Source: Castor canadensis (lineage: Eukaryota; Chordata; Mammalia; Rodentia; Castoridae). From it: DNA of 64,000 nucleotides. The stretch lies in contig NC_133390.1 of assembly GCF_047511655.1 (NCBI RefSeq), positions 157,353,583-157,417,582 on the forward strand, in the 5' to 3' direction. How positions within the stretch are numbered: position 1 is the stretch's first letter; each line of letters opens with the position of its first letter. The position numbers and the translations under genes were made by a program. The notes beneath the pieces are model-generated. The model saw only the letters and a list, made by a program, of their open reading frames with translations. It did not search any database and was not told where the DNA came from. Positions 19,115 through 30,234 of the stretch are shown piece by piece.

Positions 19115-19830
19115 TGTCAGAGGAGGGACCACTCCGAGGGTTCTTGTCTTCGCTGGGCTTAGGAATAAGCTCACAAGACACAAAAAGTGCACACACAGGT
19201 AGACTTATTAGGAATAGGAGAGGATTCAGTTAAAGTGGCACAGTGGAACCCAGAAACTTGTAGCTCCCTGCTGTAGTGGAAGTTGATAGTTTTTATGGAC
19301 ACTTTAATTCCAGGTCGGGGTAAGGGTTAGGTGGGACCTTTCCATTGGCCATGGATTCACACATGTGGGCTCTCATAACAGCTCCCCAATAAGCTGACCT
19401 GCAGTTCAAGAAGAATCAACTTAGAATGTAACACACATGTACATGAAAGCAATGCAAGGAATCTCTTTGTATAGCTATCCTTATCTCAACTAGCAAAAAC
19501 CCTTGGTCCTTCCTATTATTGTTTATATGCTCTCTTCAACAAAATTAGAGATAAGGGCAAAATAGTTTCTGCCTGGAAGTGAGGGGTTGGGGGGAGAGGG
19601 AGGAGGCGGGGGGGGGGAAGGGAGAGAGCAGTGGGTAGGGGAGAGAAATGGCCCAAACATTGTATGCACATATGAATAAATGGGAAAAAAAAAAAAGCTG
19701 ACCTGTTTGCCCCTTATTGGGGTGGAATAATCTTAAGAGCAACCTGTTTATCAACTCTGTGGCAGATTTCTGAGACCATCTATCTCCTTCTCAGGATGTA
19801 GAGCTCACAGTGCTCCCATGGGGGATGGGG
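19115..19830 (-). repeat. 5' LTR of ERV-1, split by an L1
   Basis: Matches 14549-14958 (GGTTCTTGTCTTCGCTGGGC, then AGTGCACACACAGGTAGACT). It is interrupted at 19402-19694 by an L1 tail and resumes at AAGCTGACCTGTTTGCC. The far end is uncertain because the two LTRs diverge after the insertion. Confidence 0.7.
19402..19694 (+). mobile_element. 5'-truncated L1 tail inside an LTR
   Basis: The 3' end of an L1 on the plus strand: TAGCTATCCTTATCTC, AAAATTAGAGATAAGGGCAA, an AATAAA, and an A tail. Flanking duplications AAGCTGACCTG lie at 19391-19401 and 19695-19705. The same L1 tail recurs at 23581, 34666, 46640 and 57120. Confidence 0.9.
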
Positions 19831-20199
19831 GCACTGACTTGCTTCTCTGTCTTTAGATTCCCAAACCCAACAATCCTATTAGCTTTATCCACATAAAAAC
19901 TTTGGGTTTTTTTGTTTGTTTGTTTGCTTGCTTTAAGAATAGTTTTCACTGATTTCTCTTTTAGTAAAAGAATAACTTGATGTCTCCTGGTCTTGATCTT
20001 GACAGCCCTTCAATTAAATTTTCTGCCAACTGAACTTCCCTTGTCACCGCCTAAATTTAAGATAGGAAAATGACTATTTCACTCCCTTTCAACATAGAGT
20101 CAGCACCCAAACTCAGCCAGAAACAGCTATAGAAGATGACTCTTAACCCTCAGCACCCGTTTTAAGAGTAAAAGAGACCAAAGTCATTTAGGGGGGAAA
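19831..20199 (+). other. Short internal remnant before the 20200 LTR
   Basis: No gene is readable. A purine run, TTAGGGGGGAAA, ends at 20199 directly before a TG, as a retroviral polypurine tract would, so at least the end of this stretch belongs to an element whose 3' LTR follows. Confidence 0.45.
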
Positions 20200-20840
20200 T
20201 GAAGCAGGAGAGAGAGATTAGGAGACAGGGAAATTATATTTTAATCAGTATTTAAAGGGGCAGACTCTGACATTGGAACAAGGAGAGCCAGAGCAGCTGG
20301 CCCCCTCCCATCTTTTAGATGTTAAGTTACAGACAAAGAGAAGCTAGCTGCTTCTGCTTTCATCTTTGAGATGTTAAGGAGTTGCAAGGATCCTTGGATG
20401 GGTGGAGAAATAATCATGTGTAGGAAAGAAAATTCTAAAGCATTCTATTGTCTCTGATTTAGGGTGTGATTTGAGAAGGTGACTCCTCCCAGTCAGCCAT
20501 CTCAGCCACCTAGACCCATTATCTTTGACTGTGTGTATTCCCCTAGCTCTCCACTATAAAACAAGAGTTGGGGACCACCATTTTGAGTCTTTGCTCCCAT
20601 TTCCTGCAGGAAGGCAGAAAATGTTTCTTTTTCTCTGCATCTCCCCCTTCTCTCTATTTTATCATGTTAATACTAAAATAAATCTTTGCTAAAACTTTTG
20701 CCTTGTGAGACTCCATGTTGTGAGACACCTTGAAATGCTTTTCAATGTTTGTGGACTCAAGGACCTGTGATTTTAAGTGAAAACTGGAAGCTGTGGGAGC
20801 CTTCTCATCTGTCCTCTGGTGACAAGCCCATAAGCAGAAC
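20200..20840 (+). repeat. 3' LTR of an otherwise lost retroviral element
   Basis: It begins TGAAGCAGG right after a polypurine tract. It contains a TATA-like CTATAAAA at 20553-20560 and an AATAAA at about 20675-20680, in the order expected of a plus-strand LTR. The end is not fixed. The segment at 20766-20826 resembles 299-361. No matching 5' LTR was found in the window. Confidence 0.6.
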
Positions 20841-22333
20841 AAAGGAGCACACATTGTCTGAATGGGGAAAGATATCCCCACACAAGGAAATAGCCTGCCT
20901 GTTCCCTGGGCATGCTTTATCTGTAGGCTAGGAAGTGCTTCAGGCCCAGAGACCATTCTTCTATGGCCCAGCAGGAGTGGAAAGACTGCAGGAGGAGACT
21001 CCCCTTCCCAATAGTCCACACTCCCCTCCCCCTGCCACTCAAGCAGCAGATAGGGAATATCAAACCCCATAGGCCTTCAAGGTGGATCCTTCCTCTCCAG
21101 CACAAGACCCACCTCTCCCTGGGGCACTGGAGCAGGAGTCAAGCATTGTTGAGCCCTCTTAAGTACCATTAAAGCACTGTCAATGTTAATGATAAGCCTT
21201 TATTCTAAGCACCCTTTTGAATGTTTATTTTTCCTTTAAATGTGCTGAGATGTTGGAGGCTGAGGAAATTTGAATTTGACTTCCTAAATGACTGCCCTTA
21301 GATCCTCCCCTGAGGCCCTGGCTGCCTTGAAAGGATTATCAGCCATGCAGCTAGCCAGACTGCCCTCATTCCAGCATCTGCTGCTTTGAACACTTCACAG
21401 CCACCTTGAGGTGGCTACACACCAAAGCACAATTCCAGCTCCTGAAGGAACTGACCCAGCAAACAGCTTGGGCAGGACTTTGGTCCATTACAGCCTTCAT
21501 CAAACTCTAGATGACTCTGCAGTCATTTCTACCAGGTCAGAGAGGCAGCACTCCCCCTGCTGGCCCAACAGAAGACCTGTGTTTGGTGTACAGTGTAGTC
21601 CATTTTTGTAAGGGACTGCAATGATTGGTGCAAGCATAATCTTTCATTTGCATGAAGGGACTGCCTTGACTGACCCTTTCTGGCTATATAAGCAGGCTAT
21701 TCAGGTCACTTTGTGAGTCAGCCAAGAGACACTGTCTGTGCTGCCCTCTGATAATACATTAAGTTCAGTTAAAGTTTCTCTTGGGTAGTCTTTCTTGCCT
21801 ACTTTGATTTTCATCATTAGTAGAAGAGCTGTGCAGGTATGCAAAGAAAAAAGAGAAGAAACAGCGACTACAATGAGAGCAGTGATGGGACAGCCAGAGC
21901 CATCCTGGTAGGAGCAATAGCAGAGCTGACAAGTGGCTTCAACAATTGTGGGAGCCATCAGAAAGAGTGGCATTGGAGCTGACAGCAGCAAATCAAGGCC
22001 TCCCACAGCAATAGAAACAGAGTGGACATTGGTGGTCAATCAGGCCAACCATTGTAGTAGGAAGGGAACTAACATCAGGGGCCAATCAGGTCCAGCAGTG
22101 GTAGTAGTAGTGGGGCAGAGGTGGGATTAATAGAATTGTGACATTTGCCACAGTGGAGCTGACAGGTGCCCGAGGCCCAAGCCTGCCCCAATAGAATGAG
22201 GAGTTGCCACAGGCTGTCAAGTACCATGAATCCCAATATTCAAGGCACAAGAGCTGCTAAGATCTGTCTGCAGATCCCAATATGTAGACACAACAATGGT
22301 AACACTTTTTGCTGTGGGAGCTAAAGGTCCCAG
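20841..22333. other. Repeat-derived DNA with a second LTR-like promoter
   Basis: No supported gene. GGCTATATAAGCAGG at about 21682-21696 is a good TATA context, possibly the promoter of an old LTR. Downstream, 21890-22130 contains loosely repeated phrases (GGAGCTGACAG, CAATCAGG). Confidence 0.3.
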
Positions 22334-22655
22334 TGATACTCAGATGATATGCAGCAATTTTCTGGTGTTGGGGTTCTTGGTCTGCTCTGAGATAGAAAGC
22401 AAAGGCGGACTCGAGCAGCAGAGGTCAGAAAGATTTTATTTGTAGAGAAGAAGAGAGAAAGGCTGCATAGGGGCATGCAGCAGGATCCAGAAACTGGTGG
22501 TCCCATAGGTCAGGTTAGAAATTGTGTTTTATAACCTTTTTTTAAATTGCCCAAGGACAGAGATGTCTCTCATGCAAACAGATGTTTCCTGAGAAGGAGA
22601 AGTGTCTCCCTGGCTAATTGCCACTTTTTGGGACTTCCTGCAGTCTGCCCTTCAA
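22334..22655 (-). repeat. 3' LTR of ERV-2
   Basis: Pairs with 29480-29800: GGTGTTGGGGTTCTTGG, GGCGGACTCGAGCAGCAGAG, the ATTTTATTTG segment (AATAAA on the minus strand) and AACAGATGTTTCCTGAGAAG. Confidence 0.85.
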
Positions 22656-22710
22656 GTTCCTCCTCTTAATGATTGCCCTAACTGCTGTCAGGAATAAGGA
22701 CGATGAAAGT

Positions 22711-23245
22711 CTATTCAGTGACTGCTTTCTGCTGACGGGGTGATGAAGGGGCCCACAGCCTTAGGGCTGACCACAAGAGGGGACTGTGATAGTAGGCCAC
22801 TTTCATCTCCATCATGGGTATCTGTAGTTTGATGGATTCTAGGTGAGAGGAAACAAACTTGACAAGAAAGTTTAAAATGCAAGGCCCAAACACAAGCAAA
22901 ACGAATAGTGGCAACTATAGGCCCCAGAAAGGGTAAGAATCACGTCCTGGAGGGGAGCCAGGATTTTATTTGATCCCATACCTGTGTGGATATCTGTGTT
23001 TCAAGGGACTGTTCTCAGAGCCACTTAGCATGTTGGAGAATGTAGTCTGCATGTTCTTCTACAATGCCTGAAGTGTTTATAACAGTGCAACAAGAAGTAT
23101 TGGTGATGGCACATACCCCTTCTTGTTTATCCAAAAGAAAATCCAGGGGCAGGCAGTGGTCCATGACCATAAAAGCAAGGGATGATAAAGACCTTTGCAT
23201 GTCCTTAATGGCAAGGCCTGCCTGGTCTGAGGTGCCCTCTACTAT
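22711..23245 (-). pseudogene. env: ERV-2 env transmembrane relic
   Basis: Minus-strand reading gives the heptad region (SDQAGLAIKDMQRSL), the segment LPLDFLLDKQEG and the CX6CC motif (CAITNTSCC, about 23115-23085). Near 22910-22860 follows a membrane anchor (LFVLLVFGPCILNFLVKF) and a short tail. The surface subunit is missing. The phrase set matches TM subunits of class I elements. It contains stops or breaks between the two pieces. Confidence 0.82.
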
Positions 23246-24330
23246 TTGGTTAGGTTTTTTGCAGTTACATGATTGGCAATCACATAGCTTACTTCAGTTA
23301 GCGTTACTAGAGTAACCTCCCTTTTATCCCAGTGGGAAGTCACTTTTGTTGTAGTTGGCATTCCCCTTTCCTTCCAGATGGCTGCATGAGCACGCAGGAT
23401 CAGGAAGGCATATTTAAAATCTATGTAGATGTTGACTCTCTGTTCTTTTGACAGTTTTAGAGCTTCTGTTAGGACCACTAATTCTGCCAATTGAGCACTT
23501 ATATTAGGAGGAAGAGGACCTGATTTGAGGATGCCAAATTTTGTCACAACTGCAAACCCTGTATGACTGACACCATTTTTTTTTGTTTTATTCATATGTG
23601 AATACAATGCTTGGGTCATTTCTCCCCCCTTCCCCCACCCCCTCCCTTACCCCCATGCCCCCTCCCTCTCCCCCCCACCCCCTCGCTAACCGGCAGAAAC
23701 TATTTTGCCCTTCTAATTTTGTTGAAGAGAGAGTATAAGCAATAATAGGAAGGAACAAAGGTTTTTGCTGGTTGAGATAAGGATAGCTATACAGGGAGTT
23801 GACTCACATTGATTTCCTGTGCATGTGTGTTACCTTCTAAGTTAATTCTTCTTGATCTAACCTTTTCTCTAGTTCCTGGTCCCCTTCTCCTATTGGCCTC
23901 AGTTGCTTTTAAGGTATCTGCTTTAGTTTCTCTGCGTTGAGGGCAACAAATGCTATCTAGTTTTTTTAGGTGTCTTAGCTATCCTCATACTTCCTTTGTG
24001 TGCTCTCGCTTTATCATGTCATCAAAGTCCAATCCCCTTGTTGTATTTGCCCTTGATCTAATGTCCACATATGAGGGAGAACATACGATTTTTGGTCTTT
24101 TGGGCCAGGCTAACCTCACTCAAAATGATGTTCTCCAATTCCATCCATTTACCAGCGAATGATAACATTTCATTCTTCTTTGTGGCTGCATAAAATTCCA
24201 TTGTGTATAAATACCACATTTTCTTAAACCATTCAGACTGACACCATTTTTGACAAAGAAGTTGCTGTTGGTGTATAATTCTAGATATGGGCTTTTTAAG
24301 GGCCGATCAGTCAAGTCAGGTCAGGAAGCA
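23246..24330 (-). pseudogene. ERV-2 RNase H relic, split by an L1
   Basis: The RNase H start lies at about 24300-24236 (ELYTNSNFFVKNGVS on the minus strand; the expected catalytic Asp of YTD is Asn). It continues beyond the L1 at 23580-23260 with AELVVLTEALKLSKEQRVNI and YIDFKYAFLILRAHAAIWKE. Without the L1 the two parts would join at the duplicated bases. After this the reading passes directly into env TM. Confidence 0.82.
23581..24235 (-). mobile_element. 5'-truncated L1 inside RNase H
   Basis: Minus-strand L1 3' end with the tail as a T run at its left edge and the pyrimidine-rich 3' UTR stretch at about 23616-23690. A 16-bp duplication, GACTGACACCATTTTT, flanks it at 23565-23580 and 24236-24251. 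Confidence 0.93.
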
Positions 24331-26298
24331 TAATTCTCCATAAGTACCTCCTCACATGAGCATTCAGGATTTCCCTCTGCCTCTGGTAGAAGGGATGCAG
24401 GGTTTAGGCTCTGACAGGTCCTTAAAGTTATTTCTGTCCCTCCCAGAAGCTGGGCCTGGTGTTTAAGTAGACAGCTGTCAGATAGCTAAAGTTCTCCTTT
24501 TGAGTTTAAAATTCCCCCTAGGTTGTGTGGGGTATAAACTGTTAGGGGACAGTTTAGGATAAGTTTTTGAGCTTCAGGTACTAGAAGGCTGCAGCAACTG
24601 CTCAAAGACATCCTGGATGTCATAAGGGCCTTTTTTAACTGGTGGAATGCATTTTTTGACATGTCATCCCTTTAAATAAAAGGCTGGGGATCCTTTTGTG
24701 ATTCCTTAAGGATCTGACATAAGGGTCTGAGTAGGTCTACATATCCTGGGATCCAAATTCTACAGTATCCTGACACTCCCCCCACCCAAAAGACCCTAAA
24801 TTGTTTAGAGTCTTAGGTAGAGGAAACATCAGGATCAGACAGATTATATCTTCTCCTAGAGCCCTCATTTATTTCTCCAGGAAAAGACCTAAATGTGTAA
24901 CCCTAGAATAGCACAAATGGGCTTTTTCTTTAGAGAGTTTATAACTCCTTTTAGGAAGTTTAGTAAGGATTCAGTGGCTTGCAAAATGACAGGCTCAGTT
25001 GGTCCACAGAGGAGGAGGTCATTTACATATTGTAGCAAAGTAGCTTGTGGATATTGCCTCTCTGCCAAGTCTAGGATTAGAGCCAACCCAAAGAGATGGG
25101 GGATGTCTCTTGATCCCTGGGGGAGGACAGTCCAGGTGACCTGTCCAACCTTTCATGTTGTTGGAATTAAGACCCTCTGGTGCCAAAAACAGGCACAAGA
25201 GACAGAAAATCTTGACAAGGCAATTTCTTTTGATCAAGAGGGTGCAAGCATGTGCTCACTCCCACTAAGCAAACACTCGAGCACAAAATGGCTGACAGTG
25301 GCTCCTTCCTTATGTCCCTGATGCAGTCGTACCTGACCCTCACCTGGGATTTGTCCAGGTCAAAGGTTCACAATCTTCCTTGATTAGCTATTGGGGGATG
25401 GGTTAGGGCATGCAGTTGCCGGGCAATGGAGTCATATAGGAATCCTGAAGAAGCAAGGACCCTTTAAACATGAAAATCACCTAAGATGGCAACCTGAGGA
25501 AGTTTTAAGTAACCTAAGAGAGTAACAAATACTTTGATAGAAAAAAATCATTTTTCTTACAATGTGGGTGTCCTCAAAGGCAAATATAGGCTGACTTTTA
25601 GGTTGTAAGGAAATGCAAAAGAAGGCATCATTTAAGTCCAGGACAGAGTAGTAAGCAGTACTTGGGGGGTATTTGGGCTAAAAGCATATAGGGATTTGGA
25701 ATTACAGGGTAGAGAGGCACTACTGCTTCATTGATCAGGTGGAGATCTTGGACTAGCCTCCATTTGTTAGGTCCCTTCCTGACACTGAGAATAGGAGTAT
25801 TATATGGGCTGGAGCATTCTATTAGCAGTCCCTGTCTCTCTAGGTCTTTGATTATGGGAATTAGTCCCTCTTTAACTTTTGATTTTTAAAGGATTTTTTT
25901 TTAATTGGGAAACAAAGAGGGATCCTTGAGAAGAATTAGAAATGGGATTGCTGTTTGTACCGGTCTCACAGTATGTCCATCCATCCACACTATGGGATCT
26001 ATTTGTTCCTTTACCTGGGGCAAGCAAAAGTACTCCCCTGGGGGTAAAAGGAGCTGTGCCCCCAATTTAGATGGAAAGTCTTGCCCTAGCAGAGGAGTAG
26101 GGGTTCTGGGACAAATAAAAAGGAGTGACAGAAGTGGAAATCTCCCCAGGAGCAGGCTATAGGCTCAGTGAAATAACACTTTAGAGGCTGGCCTGATATG
26201 CTCCAACAGTAATTTTCTTGGAGGACCTGGGTCTGGGTGAGAAAAGAATAGCTGAAATGCCAGCTCCAGTATTGATAAGGAGGCTGACTTTGTGCTTT
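24331..26298 (-). pseudogene. pol: ERV-2 protease/reverse transcriptase relic
   Basis: Broken minus-strand pol. Pieces include the RT N-terminal region at about 25800-25690, an LPQGSRDIPHLFG-like segment (about 25130-25095), and the catalytic box at 25018-25029, which reads YVND: the first catalytic Asp codon has become Asn. RIWIPGYVDLLRPL-like sequence is at about 24770-24730. The region is interrupted by a solo LTR at 25159-25561. Confidence 0.8.
25159..25561 (-). mobile_element. Solo LTR inserted in ERV-2 RT
   Basis: A 403-bp unit from TGTTGG to TTACA, with a 4-bp duplication ATGT at 25155-25158 and 25562-25565. RT reading resumes on the other side. The similar LTR at 1-298 suggests minus orientation. 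No internal genes remain, so it arose by LTR-LTR recombination. Confidence 0.82.
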
Positions 26299-28440
26299 TC
26301 AACAGTAAGTAGTGCCCGGGGCTCCTCTGCTTTTATGGTGGTCACGGCAGCCTGAATGGGGGTCCTCAGGACCCATCATTGGGTGGAATGCTCTAGGGAA
26401 CGGAGGACAATGTTCCTCCAATGATTTCCCTGGCAAATTGGGCAGGGTCATGGAGATGGATTCCTCTGGGGCACTCCCTCCTAAAATGGCCTGCCTGTCC
26501 ACATTGAAAACATATCCTTGGGATTGGACTCTGCCCTGGGAGAACCTCTCTGAGCACTGCAGTCAGAGCCTCTCATCATTTTTCCTTATTCTTTTTCCTC
26601 TCCAGGTCCTTCTTTTCTTTTTTTAAGTCCCTATTATAGTATATGGATGTGGCTACACAGACTAATTGGTCTAGATCTCTGTTCCCGTCAGCCACCAGCT
26701 TTTGAAGCTTTCTACGAATACCTGGGGCTGTGTTAAAAATTTATCTTTTAGGATGATCTCCTCCTCCTGTGACTCCAGTGCAATGTTGGTATGCTTTTGT
26801 AAAGCATCCTTAAGTCTCTGTAGGAAAGCTACTGGGGATTCTAAGGGTCCTTGCTGTACAGCCATGACTTGGGAGTAATTAAGGGGTTTATCTTGGCTCT
26901 CCTTCAACCCTCAAGAATGCAGTGGATGAAGTGGTTACAGGTCCCTTCATCCTTGTCATTCTCAGGGTCCCACTTAGGATCATAGCTAGGTACTTCCTGG
27001 TCTCCTGTGGGAATTCAGAATTGGAATTCTCTTTTAGGTATACAGTGTCTCTGTCTTTCTTCCTCCTCCCTCTTCTCTTCCTCTAAGGGCCCTGTAAGGC
27101 CACATTTATCTAAGTGATAATCATCCCCAGCTGTGGCTTCCTGCTTTCGTGCTCACTGTTTCTCCAGGGAAGGGAGAGTCTGAGATAACAATAGCATTAC
27201 ATCCTTTCAGCTCAGTTCAAAGTTTTGGCTGACTTCTCCGAATGCCTAGATGTACTGATCTGGGTTTTTTGTGTAATTTCCTAAATCTTTTTTTATTTCT
27301 TTAAATTCACTTAATCTGAAAGGAATGTGAGCCTTATCACCCCCAGGAATTAACTGGAGTGGGTAGAGTCTGTGGGACGATGTCGAGGGAATGAGGTGCC
27401 TGGGTAAGAGGGTAGAGGGGGAGCTGATGGGGCATCAAACAGTTTCCTCAGGGTAGAATATATTCCCTGTGGCTCCCCTGGAGATTTGATTTCTGTCATA
27501 GGGGAGGCCCCCTTTGACATTGTTGGGGGTTTTGGGGCATCAGGTGTTTTTTTTGGGTTCTGGTTCCTCAAGAGAGTTTGGGGGCTTTCTGTAAAGGGTC
27601 ACTATGGTCTGGGTATCTAGCCTGCATTTTCTCAGCCATTCTGTGTGGTCTCTTAGGAAAAAGAAAAGTTGAATATGTGGGACTTCATTCCATTTTCCCT
27701 CCTTTTTACAGAACATATCTAATTGAAGAATGGTATTATAATTAATGTTCCCTCCTTCTGGCCATTTTCCCCCATCTCCCAGAGGATATTGTGGCCAGGC
27801 CTGGGTGTAGTAAAACTTGAGTCACTTTCATTGAAGACTTTCTGGATCAAGGTCTTCCCAATGTTTTAGCAAGCAAACAAAGGGAGATGCTTCTGGGATC
27901 CTGGAAGTTTGAGTCCCTATCTAAAAAGGGAAGAAAGGGAAAATCGATCATCTTAACAGGGGTTTTTCCTCCTTTTACCTAGGCATCCCCAGGTGAGGAG
28001 ATCCTCTATGTGGGAGACAGCATTCCTCTCTCCCATGCTCTCCCACCACTGCCACTTGTGGCTAAGATCAGGGGAAAACATATAGGTACATCTGGCTGCA
28101 CTCACCCAGCTGGAGTGACCCTGATCAATTTTTTTTTTTTTGGCCTGTTCATCTTATTTTGCCTGTTTGCCTTACAACCCAGGTACCTGCTTCTCTTCTA
28201 TCAGCTGAAGGCTTGTAATTTAAAAACAACTCTATCAGTGAGGAGCTCTAAAGTAACCAAGAGGGTTTGCATGGCCAGAGGGAGGACCCCTGTGAAGGTG
28301 TGGGTGGGGACTCTTGATGAGGTAGACTTTTTGTCCCCCTATATAGCCTGTTTTCTACGAAAACAGAGGGAGCATTCAAAGGCATTGGTTTTTTGCTGAG
28401 TAAGGGATTAAAACGGAGACTGTTGAGGTCTCTATCCACT
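26299..28440 (-). pseudogene. gag: ERV-2 gag relic
   Basis: Minus-strand gag with many breaks. A matrix-like part is at 28000-27640 and a proline-rich part at 27570-27350. The capsid segment with LNYSQVMAVQQGPLESPVAF and LQRLKDALQKHTNI at 26890-26790 includes the major homology region. A CCHC knuckle at 26511-26471 reads CFQCGQAGHFRREC. Confidence 0.78.
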
Positions 28441-29479
28441 TAACTCTTTTCTCTCCTGAGAACAGACTACAGGAACCTGCTTAACCAGATCAACCAGATG
28501 CCTGACAAAAACAGATAAGCCCAAGTTAGAGAGTAGCACTTTTTGGTGTAGTCAATTGAAATGGGGGCTGCAGAAGAGACACTGGAGCTCTTGAAGATAT
28601 AGTCTAAGGATTAGGTTTTGAGTGGGGGATGTAGGGATCTCTCCCAGACTCGGCTGAAGAAGGAAGCTTCCTGCTGTCTAGGACATAGGGGGAGGCCACT
28701 CATACTGATGTACTTGGGAAAGAAGAAGGAGAAGCTGAGGATTGGGGAAAAGAGTTCCCAGGCTCAATTCATGAAGGATTATTAGTCATCACAGCTGTCC
28801 AGGTCCATCCTGCCAGAGGCAGTACTGGAGCTCTGGAAGTAAGGGGTGACCTCCACTCTCGGGCCATGGGAGCTGTGAAGAAAATGTAGAGAACTGATTG
28901 TTCTTTGCAGGCATGCTGGAGGGTTCCATACTTAGCTACCTCTGGAGCCTCAGGGCGGGCCAGGAAGTTACCTCTTCAGCCTTCAGGTCTCACCAGGGAG
29001 TTTCCCCAGCCAGAATGCCCTTATGGCTTGAAGAGAAACTTTCCTTTCCACCAGCTGTTTTTGACCTGCTCTTTAGTTGGTCAGATCTGAAAAGAAGAGA
29101 GTTTAAGGAGGGAGGAAGCCTAGAGTTGAGAGGAAAAAGCCTCAGTGCACTGAGGTTTCAGCTCCACCCATGTAGCACTGGCAGTCCAGTATAAGCCCTG
29201 GCCAAGCCCCCAGTTTCTCCAGTTGCCTGCCTTACCAGCTATAGAGGGCTCAGAGCTTTTTCCCCAAGTTCCCGAGGCAGAAACCCTCCTTAGCAAGAGA
29301 GAGAGAGAGAGTCAGCCTGAGAGATCCACCGTAGCTAAGCCGTCTTGTGGGGGCTCTCCTGGAGGACAGACTCCATTAGAGTGCTGGATGATCACAGCCA
29401 CTTCCTAGGCAGTCCCCTCCAGTTTGGCACAACCTGTACCGACCTCAAGTGGAGAAGTGTCCCTTTATAGTCACCAAGA
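28441..29479 (-). other. ERV-2 leader, unassigned
   Basis: Lies between the ERV-2 5' LTR and gag. It includes a short (GA)n run at about 29299-29311. No gene or certain primer binding site is seen. Confidence 0.4.
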
Positions 29480-29800
29480 TGATACGCAGATGATACTCAG
29501 GAATTTTCGGGTTTTGGGGTTCTTGGTTTGCTCTAATATACAAAGCAAAGGTGGACTCGAGCAGCAGAAGTCAGATTTTATTTGGAGAGAAGAGAAGAGA
29601 AATGCTGCATGGGAGCATGCAGCAGGACCCAGAAACCGGTGGTCCCATGGGTCAGGTTGGAAATTGTATTTTATAGCCTTTTTTTTTTATTATTGCCCGA
29701 GGGCGGAGATGTCTCTCTGGTGCAAACAGATGTTTCCTGGGAAGAAGGAGTGTCTCGCTGGCTAATTATCACCTTTCAGGACCTCCTGCAGTCCCACCTT
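29480..29800 (-). repeat. 5' LTR of ERV-2
   Basis: The partner of 22334-22655, visibly diverged (GGTTTTGGGGTTCTTGG, GGTGGACTCGAGCAGCAGAA). The T run at about 29680-29690 is an expansion relative to the other copy. Confidence 0.85.
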
Positions 29801-30234
29801 CACCAGAACCCTGGGATTACACAAGAGCTGCAACACTAGAGGGCACCACTTGCTGTTGCTCACTGTTATCTGCTGCTGCTCACAGAGGATTACAAAAACC
29901 AGCCAAGGATCCATAATAACTGGAGGAGCTTCTCCTCGCCGACCCATGATTCCTGTTGGAGTAGAATGAAAGGCCCCAGCTGGCTTGTAACATGCTCACT
30001 TCCCATACTTTTTGGTTGGATGTATTCTTGTCTATCACTTTGTGTCCTGGCTGTTCAGGTATTAAAACCTCAACTATACACTCACTTAACCTTCTTGCTT
30101 GATCCAAAACTTTTAGCCCCAATTATCCAAGCCAGGGAGGAGGAGGATGTATGCACAGATTTCATATGTCTGACAATGTTACCACCAGACTGGAAGGATC
30201 GGCTGTCCCTAGTGCCACCAGAGAGACCCTAGCA
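29801..30234. other. Gap between two retroviral relics
   Basis: No gene. The content is not recognised, though it may belong to the same ancient element as the ERV-L pol that follows. Confidence 0.3.

Larger units (their letters stand above)
14549..19830 (-). mobile_element. Degraded class I endogenous retrovirus (ERV-1)
   Basis: Minus-strand provirus with related LTRs at its two ends (14549 and 19115 on), gag relics in the upper half and pol relics in the lower half. It lacks RNase H, integrase and env: the RT end runs almost directly into the 3' LTR. A zinc knuckle and RT motifs place it among gamma-like class I elements. It is much older than the provirus at 791-9353, with many stops and an L1 inserted in its 5' LTR. 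Confidence 0.85.
22334..29800 (-). mobile_element. Degraded class I endogenous retrovirus (ERV-2)
   Basis: Minus-strand provirus with diverged LTRs at 22334-22655 and 29480-29800. Reading from 29800 down: leader, gag, protease/RT, RNase H, transmembrane env, LTR. Integrase and the env surface subunit are gone, so RNase H abuts TM near 23245. Later insertions are a solo LTR in RT (25159-25561) and an L1 in RNase H (23581-24235). Its RT motif is mutated. Its gag resembles that of ERV-1, so the two are probably related lineages. Confidence 0.88.
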
